The position numbers and the translations under genes are program-made. Below the pieces are notes generated by a model. That model made no database searches, was not told the DNA's origin, and saw nothing but the letters and a program-made list of their open reading frames with translations. From Parvularia atlantis (lineage: Eukaryota > Opisthokonta > Rotosphaerida): a DNA stretch of 16,790 nt. Positions 11,409 through 16,790 of the stretch are shown piece after piece (within the stretch, counting starts at the first letter, position 1; each line of letters starts with the position of its first letter). The stretch covers positions 1 to 16,790 of the forward strand of contig CALSCO010000650.1 in the NCBI GenBank assembly GCA_943704415.1. The letters run 5' to 3'.

Positions 11409-11429
11409 TGTGTGACGTACCAAGATTTC
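11409..11429. promoter_or_regulatory. Ultra-short divergent promoter, ICMT / CSL4
   Basis: Only 21 bp separate the ICMT ATG from the first possible CSL4 ATG (30 bp to the second, at 11439). The interval contains TGACGT at 11413-11418. The two 5' UTRs must either overlap or be extremely short. Confidence 0.45.
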
Positions 11430-12192
11430 ATGCTGGCCATGCTGTCATCAACCCCGGTCGTGCCAGGCACGGCGCTTGGGCTGGCGAGCGCCTTTGCGCC
11501 CGCGGCGGGCACGTACGCGCGCGGCGGGCAGGTGCTCGCGTCGGTCGTGGGCGTGCCGCGCGAGCTGCCGGCACCCGACGACGGCATGGTGCGCGCGCGC
11601 GCGCGCTTGTGCGCCAGCCGCCCGTGGTTGAAGCGGGCGACGCAGCTGCCGAAGCTCGCCGTCGAGCGCGAGAAGCAGCGGACGGCCGTGCCCGACATCA
11701 ACAGCCTCGTCACGTGCAAGGCGCGCGGACCGCGTGTGCCCGCACCCCTTGCGCCGCCCTGACGCCCCGCGCCACCCCGCAGGTCACGCGCGTCAACCCG
11801 CGCATGGCGACGGTACAGATTCTCGTGGTCGACTCGCACCCGTGCCGTGAGCCCTTCCGGGGCATTATCCGGTGCGGCCCCCCGCGTGCGCCCCGTGTAT
11901 AGCCCTGGCCCGCTGACGCACACGCGGCGTCGGCAGTGTGCAGGACGTGCGCGCAACCGAGAAGGACAAGGTGCAGATCAACCGCTCGTTCCGGCCGGGC
12001 GACGTCGTGCTCGCGCAGGTCGTCTCGCTCGGCGACGCGCGGTCCTACTACCTCTCGACCGCGCGCAACGAGCTTGGCGTGATATTTGCCGAGAGCGAGG
12101 CCGGGGCGACGATGATCCCCGTGTCGTGGCAGGAGATGCTCTGCCCCAAGACGCGCCAGCGCGAGTTCCGCAAGTGCGCCAAGCCGAGCTGA
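11430..12192 (+). CDS. EXOSC1: Exosome complex cap subunit CSL4 (4 exons)
   Basis: Exons 11430-11588, 11646-11720, 11783-11871 and 11937-12192 encode about 192 aa (189 if the ATG at 11439 is used), close to human CSL4 at 195. CSL4 is one of three S1/KH cap proteins of the RNA exosome, which degrades and trims RNA in nucleus and cytoplasm. The N-terminal domain has GTYARGG; the S1 domain spans about residues 60-150 (LVTCKVTRVNPR, then EPFRGIIRVQDVRATEKDKV, then SFRPGDVVLAQVVSLGDA); the C-terminus has VPVSWQEMLCPKT and EFRK. All match the family closely. Intron 2 (11721-11782) starts with GC; this choice restores the conserved VTCKV exactly. The gene converges on the class II HMG-CoA reductase gene. 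Confidence 0.94.
11721..11782 (+). other. GC-AG intron 2 of the CSL4 gene
   Basis: The intron begins GCGCGC, contains CTGAC, and ends CCGCAG. It joins VTCK to VTRVNPR with no gap relative to CSL4 proteins. The GT donor at 11736 would keep the frame but insert five extra residues and leave a 47-nt intron. Confidence 0.68.
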
Positions 12193-12285
12193 TGAGGGAG
12201 GACTGGCTGGCATGATCGTAATGTGAGGGAAGTGTACAAAAAAAAAAAAAGGCGGTTGCAGCAGATGGCGGCGGGGGGGAAATGA
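12193..12285. other. Convergent 3' spacer, CSL4 / HMG-CoA reductase, with an A13 run
   Basis: This 93-bp spacer contains thirteen A residues at 12238-12250, just after TGTAC. It is the joint 3' region of the CSL4 (+) and HMG-CoA reductase (-) genes. I see no other signal. Confidence 0.55.
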
Positions 12286-13826
12286 TCACAGCGCGAGCAA
12301 GGCCAGGACCTGGCGCGCGCGCTCGAGCGTGACGTTCTTCTCGTCGCTGATGATCTCGGCCACGCGCGCGACCTGGGCCCCCGTCGCGCCGGCGCTCATG
12401 GCGATGTTCTTGGCGTGCAGGCGCATGTGCCCGCGGCAGAGGCCCTCGGTCACGAGCGCGCGCATCGCGGCAAAGTTCTGCGCAAGGCCGACCGCCGCCA
12501 TGATCTGCCCGAGCTCGTCCGAGGTCTCAATCTGCATGATCTTGAGGCTGAGGCGCGCGAGCGGGTGCGAGCCCGTGGCGCCGCCGCGCACGCCGAGCGC
12601 GAGCGGGATGCGGATCGTGCCGCGCAGGTGGCCCTCGGGCGTGGCATCGTACGTCGTTAGGGGCTGGTAGTGGTCCTGCTCGTACGCCGCGAAGCAGTGC
12701 GCCCCGCTCTCGATCGCGCGGCAGTCGTTGAGCGTGGCCAGGGCGACCGAGTCGACGCCGTTCATAATGCCCTTGTTGTGTGTGCATGCCCGGAACTCGT
12801 CGGCCTCGGCAAACGCCGACGCGTCCAGCATCGCCTCAACGACCTCGTCGCCGCGCAGCCCCAGGCTCTTGACCGACGCCTCCAGCTCGTCCTTGGTCCA
12901 CACCGCCTCGGCCGTGAACACGCGCTCGGGGCACAGATTCGAGAGGATGCGCATCCGCGCCGTCGCGCCCGTCAGCTCCTCCAGCTGCGGCGCCAGCTTC
13001 TCGCAGATCGTCGTGACCGTGTTGGCCCCCATGCTGTCGCGCACGTCCACCGTCACGTGCACGACCACCATCGACCCGCGCCGCGTCTGCAGCACCCGGC
13101 CCACGACCGACTGCACGCCGCCGCCGCGCTTCTTGAGCGACGGGTGCATCCGGTTGGCGGCCCCGACGAGCTCGATCTCGGCCAGGCGGATGCGTTCGAC
13201 GGCCGCCTCGGCGTCGACGTTGACCAGCAGGATCTGGCCGACCATAATGGGCGCTGCGGCCGACGTCTGGAACCCGCCCGACGACCGGCACAGCTTGGCG
13301 CCGAACGACGCCGCCGCCACCACGCTGGGCTCCTCGACGGCCTGGGCGGGGGCGCGGCGGGGTGAGCAACAGGGGGCAAAGGGGGAAAAATAAAAATGAG
13401 ACAACGCACCATGGGCACGAGCACGTCCCGCCCGTTGATCACAAAGTTGGTCGCGAGCGCGTACGGCAGCTGCAGCGTGCCCAGCACGTTCTCGACCATC
13501 TCGTTGGCCACGTCCATCGGCAGCGCCGCGTTCTCGCCCAGCAGCGCCACGTCGTCCGCCGTCAGCACGCCGTCCAGGCGCCGTGCGACCTCGTCCACGC
13601 GCTGTTCGACCGTCTTCTTGAAGAAGGCCGGGATAGCCGAGTCGACCGTCTTGCGCAGGGCCGGCAGCGGCAGGTCGGCGACCGAGCTATAGCTGAAGTG
13701 CGCCTTGCCGAGGCCCGTCACGAGCGGCGGCGTGCCGGCGCTGCTGCTGCCGGTGCTCGCGACCGAGTCGCTGGAGCTCGTGCGCGAGGGCACGTCGAGG
13801 CTCAAGTCCTTGTCGTTGGGCGCCAT
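12286..13826 (-). CDS. HMGR: Class II hydroxymethylglutaryl-CoA reductase, soluble (2 exons)
   Basis: Exons on the minus strand are 13826-13410 and 13341-12286, about 490 aa. The enzyme makes or uses mevalonate at the committed step of isoprenoid synthesis. It begins with a Ser/Thr-rich tail (about 1-35) and a class II N-terminal domain. The motif ENVLG gives catalytic Glu112, followed by LATNFVINGRD and AVEEPSVVAAAS. The cofactor loop reads DSMGAN (241-246). Catalytic Lys329 lies in HNKGIMNG, Asp345 in LATLNDCRAIE and His444 in RGHMRLHAKN. These details match class II enzymes such as Pseudomonas mevalonii MvaA (DAMGAN loop), not the ER-anchored class I enzyme of animals, plants and fungi. 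There are no membrane spans and no sterol-sensing domain, so it should be cytosolic. A 68-nt intron with host-type signals (13342-13409) shows it is a resident nuclear gene. Confidence 0.94.
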
Positions 13827-14061
13827 TCAGCCGGAGGGTGGCGGGAGGGTGGCGGGGCGGCGGCGGGGCGGCGGCGGGGCGAGCGGAAACAAACGACGTG
13901 TGCGTGGATGCACGCGCGCATCGCGCCACTCGGGACGCACACGCATCGCGCCACCTCGTCCGACGCGCCTGATTGGCTGGCGCGGATGTGGCGTGTTGCG
14001 TGTCACGTTAGTTCGACGGCGATGGCCACGTGGATGGGTTAACGGGCCAGCTGACAAGCAT
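13827..14061. promoter_or_regulatory. Promoter/5' UTR region of HMG-CoA reductase, with a G-rich tandem tract
   Basis: This 235-bp spacer lies upstream of the HMG-CoA reductase ATG and downstream of the RBR ligase stop; both genes are on the minus strand. At 13833-13882 the plus strand carries many closely spaced G-triplets and G-quartets in degenerate GGGTGGC/GGGGCGGC units, a possible G-quadruplex. GTGTCACGT occurs at 14000-14008. Regulatory roles are inferred. Confidence 0.45.
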
Positions 14062-14804
14062 TCAGTTCAGTGGCTCTTCCTCTGTCGTGGCCGCGACGAC
14101 GCCCGCCACAAAGCCCGTGATCTGCCGCCGCGGCACGCGCTCGTCCGTGTGCTGCTGGCAGGCCGTGCTCGGCGCGACCGCGTAATGCAGGCTGGTCTTG
14201 CGCACGATCGAGCCGCAGAGGAAGCAGAACTTGGTCAGGCAGATCTGCGGCGCAGGCGCGTCAGCTGTCAAGCCAGCAGCATGCCATGCGGGTGGCGCAC
14301 CAGGCACTGCAGGTGGTTGAGCGCGCCGATCTTGGGCACGAGCGCGCGGCACCCCGGGCACGGCATCTGCGGGTACCGCGCCATCGGCTGGTTGATGCTC
14401 GGCAGCGTCGGCCGCTCGGCGCGCTGCCCGACCATGCGCAGCACGCGGTCCGTGCGCAGGTGCATCCGGACCGACATCAGCGGCCGCGCTTCCTCCCACA
14501 GGAACGGCTTCTGGCAGTGCACGCAGTACATGTGCTGCGCGCGCGGCGTGAGTGAACGCGCAAGCAGGCTGCGCGGGTGCACGCACGTTGCACCCGCCGT
14601 TCTTCTCGATCGCGACGTAGCAGTTGGGGCAGCGCCGCGTGCCCTCGCCCGTCTGCTTGACCTGCTCGGCCTGCCGCACAGCCTCGCGCGCCATCTCGAG
14701 CACCTGCTCGCGGTACCGGAGCATATCGGCGCGGCTGGGCCCGTTGGGCGACGACTCGAGCACGGGCTCACGGATGGCCCCGGGCCCGGTCATACGCTGC
14801 CCGC

Positions 14805-14854
<50 letters not shown>

Positions 14855-15964
14855 TGGCGGATGCGGTTGCGCTCGCGCCGCGACAGGGCCGGCGACGCGG
14901 CCGGGGCGGCCTCGGGCGGGGCAAAGTCGTCGCACTCGCCCGGGTGCCACTTGTCCTGGCAGCGCAGGCAAAAGTCGAAGCGGCAGCGCGGGCAGAAGCC
15001 GTACGCGGTGGCGTGGTCGACGAGTGCCGGCGCAGCGCAGTGCGTGCGCGGGCACCATGCCGACGCGCCGAGCGAGCCGAGGGTGCGCTCAAGCAGCAGG
15101 CGGTCGTACTTCTCGAACCGCGCCGCGTCCGTGTGCGTCTTGACGTCGTGCGGGTGGAGCAGCTCGGGGCAGGCCTGCTCGGGGCAGCGCACCTGCAGCA
15201 CGTTGCCCTGGTCGATGTTGATCTGGATGAGCGAGACGAGGCAGTCGCGGCAGACGACGTGGTCGCAGTTGATCAGGCACACGCTCTGCGTCGGCGAGAC
15301 CTCGTCCGTGCACACGGGGCAGACGTGCGCCGTCAGCGGCCGCAGCCGCCGCGAGTTGCGCCGGACCTGGTCGACGTACATGGCCACCTGCACGGGAGCG
15401 CGGTGTCACAGTGCTCGCACACGCGCACGCAGCGCGCAAGAGCCGCACCTCGTCCAGCGGCCAGTCGACATCGAGCACGCAGCCGGCGGGCAGCGCGGCC
15501 AGGCGCTCGCGCACGAGCTGGATCCACTGGAACACGACGGGCTGGCCGGGTGTCTCGGCCCAAAGCGCGGCAGCGGCGGCGGCGGCGTTGGCGTGCTCGT
15601 TGAGCGTCTGCGCGAGGAAGGCGGGCTCGAGCGTGACCTCGGGCGGGGCGTGCTCGGGGTAGTCGGGCGGGAGGCGCGCGCGCATGACGGTGCGCAGGTA
15701 CGTGCCCTTGGGCAGCACGACAACGTCGGCCTCGTCGTCGTCGCCGTCACCGTCGTCGTCGTCGCAGCACGAGCCGTCCCCGTCGCTGCCGTCGCCGCTG
15801 TTGTTGTCGCACGCGCGGACGAGGTGCAGCACCAGCCCGCCATGCTCGAGCTCGACGTGCACGACCGCCAGCACCTCGTCGCCGGCGGGGCCCACCGTGA
15901 GCTCGGTGAGCGGGTCCAGCTCGAAGATCGCGCGCAGGGCCTCGACCTCCTCGGCGCGCTGCAT
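14062..15964 (-). CDS. RNF14: RWD-RBR E3 ubiquitin ligase, RNF14-like, with tandem RING2 modules (4 exons)
   Basis: Exons on the minus strand: 15964-15449, 15387-14587, 14534-14301 and 14244-14062, about 577 aa. An N-terminal RWD-like domain (about 1-170, with an acidic Asp-rich insert near 55-75) precedes RING1 (about 195-245, starting CPVC), the IBR (about 284-324, WCPRTHC to GEC) and RING2. RWD followed by RBR is the RNF14 layout. RBR ligases pass ubiquitin through a catalytic RING2 cysteine. RING2 copy A (from CPNC at 425-428) has catalytic Cys438 in GGCN, but Leu451 and Glu454 replace its last two zinc ligands. Copy B (from CPGC at 498-501) keeps all six zinc cysteines I can align (498, 501, 516, 519, 524, 527), but has Leu511 at the catalytic position. 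A polyQ tract of about 15 lies between IBR and RING2. Intron 1 (15388-15448) is the least certain junction. Confidence 0.88.
14806..14850. repeat. (CTG)15 trinucleotide repeat coding for polyQ in the RBR ligase
   Basis: Fifteen uninterrupted CTG units on the plus strand read as CAG (Gln) in the minus-strand ligase, between its IBR and first RING2. The antisense Leu run in other frames is only the shadow of this repeat. Confidence 0.93.
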
Positions 15965-16057
15965 GTCGCGTTGCGCAAGGTGGAACGCGGTGCTTGATGT
16001 GCGACGTGTCACGTGCTGCGCGGACATTCGTCCAATTTCTGCGCCGCCGGGACGACC
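15965..16057. promoter_or_regulatory. Divergent promoter, RBR ligase / four-helix membrane protein (93 bp)
   Basis: This spacer separates the RBR ligase ATG (minus) from the membrane-protein ATG (plus). It contains CACGTG at 16010-16015, within GTGTCACGTG, and CCAAT at 16032-16036 about 22 bp before the plus-strand ATG. CCAAT and E-box elements are known eukaryotic promoter motifs; use here is inferred. Confidence 0.5.
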
Positions 16058-16735
16058 ATGGCGCACCTTCCACTGACGCTTCGCTTGATCTTCACCTTCT
16101 GGGCGGGGCTGCAACTGGTGCGTGTGCTCGCGCACGGTGACCCCCGTCGTGCCCGTCCCCGCGCGTGGGTGCTGAGCGCGCGCGCGCGGCGGCGGCGGCG
16201 GCGGCGGCGGCGGCAGGCCGTGATCCTCGCCAATGTTGTGCTCGGGATCCAGGCGAGCAACTCGCTCGCGTACCTGTCGCTGATCGACTTGCCCTTCCCG
16301 ATCTTCGGCCTCGTGGCGATCTGGCGCTTCGAGGACGAGGAGCGCGACCCGGACGACCGGAGGTGTCTCAAGATGCACGTGTTTATGCTCGTGGTGCGTC
16401 GCGCCGTCTGGGACGCTGTGCGCACGCCCGCGGCTCACACGGCCACCCCGGCAGTACTGGCTCTGGTGCCTGCTCTGGTTCGTCATCGGTCTCATCCTTC
16501 TGCTCGGCCGCGCGCACGTCTTCACCGTGCCCGACAGCGAGACCTCGCGCGCCTTCTTCGGCGACCTGACCCAGCCGGCCGTGCCGTCGGTCATCATCAT
16601 AAACTCAATCCAGGTGGCCATCCAGGTGCGCCTGCGCCCGTGCGCCCGCGCGTGGCTCACGCGGGCGCAAGTTCATCGGCTTCATGCTCGGGCTCGGCTG
16701 CTGGATGCAGATGCGCGAGCACAAGAAGGCCTCAG
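16058..16735 (+). CDS. Unrecognised four-helix membrane protein (exons 1-4, 3' end outside window)
   Basis: Exons 16058-16117, 16217-16393, 16455-16625 and 16672-16735 encode the first 157 residues or so; a further intron seems to start at 16736 (GTGTGTGCG, with CTGAC near 16767) and the window ends inside it. Four hydrophobic segments are visible: around RLIFTFWAGLQLAVILANVV, LIDLPFPIFGLVAIW, YWLWCLLWFVIGLILLLG and VIIINSIQVAIQFIGFMLG. The loop between helices 2 and 3 is charged (EDEERDPDDRR). There is no clear cleavable signal peptide. I do not recognise the family; a tetraspan-like organelle or plasma-membrane protein is the most that can be said. Intron 1 (99 nt) is a stop-free multiple of three, so its retention would insert an Arg-rich stretch. 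Intron 3 is only 46 nt and ends in AAG, and is the weakest junction. Confidence 0.65.
16187..16213. repeat. (CGG)9 repeat within an intron
   Basis: About nine CGG units lie directly before the acceptor CAG of intron 1 of the membrane-protein gene, in place of a polypyrimidine tract. The Arg run read through it is therefore not expected in the protein. Confidence 0.8.
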
Positions 16736-16790
16736 GTGTGTGCGCTGCCCGTCACAAAACGCGCCGCCTGACCCGCCCGGCTTCCCCCCC

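Noticed and set aside
11736-11782. GT donor alternative for CSL4 intron 2
   Set aside because: It would insert five residues into the conserved VTCKV segment; the GC donor gives an exact fit.
12670-13393. Plus-strand open frames over HMG-CoA reductase
   Set aside because: They are shadows of a strongly conserved minus-strand enzyme; absence of stops reflects high GC content.
13705-15603. 632-codon open frame on the plus strand
   Set aside because: It runs antisense through the HMG-CoA reductase start and the RBR ligase. Its Leu run is the CTG repeat read in the wrong frame, and it shows no domain.
15089-16660. 523-codon minus-strand open frame taken as one protein
   Set aside because: Only 15964-15449 matches the RWD domain. 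The upstream part overlaps the divergent membrane-protein gene and the downstream part leaves the RING1 frame.

Overview
This is a GC-rich piece of a eukaryotic nuclear genome, most likely from a unicellular protist. Nearly every gene is broken into short exons by introns of about 46-99 nt. The products are eukaryote-specific (exosome cap protein CSL4, proteasome regulator PI31, ArfGAP-PH-PH protein, ICMT, RWD-RBR ubiquitin ligase). No bacterial operon, Shine-Dalgarno or IS element is visible. I cannot name the lineage from the sequence alone.

I reconstructed eleven protein genes by joining exons so that phase and family conservation agree at each junction. In order they are: M1 aminopeptidase (+, 117-3147); secreted lipocalin (-, 3285-4147); vWA-domain protein (+, 4357-5926); FAXDC2-like sterol desaturase/hydroxylase (-, 6069-7284); PI31-like proteasome regulator (+, 7283-8039); ADAP/centaurin-alpha ArfGAP (+, 8528-10386); ICMT (-, 10499-11408); exosome CSL4 (+, 11430-12192); class II HMG-CoA reductase (-, 12286-13826); RNF14-like RBR ubiquitin ligase with a doubled RING2 (-, 14062-15964); and an unrecognised four-helix membrane protein (+, 16058 to the window edge).

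The layout is very compact and mostly alternates between convergent and divergent pairs. Divergent pairs are separated by 209, 0 (overlapping start codons), about 21-30 and 93 bp. Convergent 3' spacers are 92-142 bp and two carry long CA/TG runs. The only gene-free stretch over 300 bp is 8040-8527.

Functions are mostly housekeeping. Three genes concern protein breakdown (aminopeptidase, PI31, RBR ligase). HMG-CoA reductase and ICMT are the start and end of the prenylation route, and a FAXDC2-type enzyme points to sterols. I see no evidence that this grouping is more than chance.

The most unusual signals are: a splice-donor consensus GTGCGY with C instead of A at +4 in about 43 of 45 introns, with a recurring CTSAC branch-like motif and three GC-AG introns; a soluble class II HMG-CoA reductase interrupted by a spliceosomal intron; a ubiquitin ligase whose two RING2 copies have decayed in complementary ways; and divergent genes whose ATG codons overlap on the palindrome CATG.
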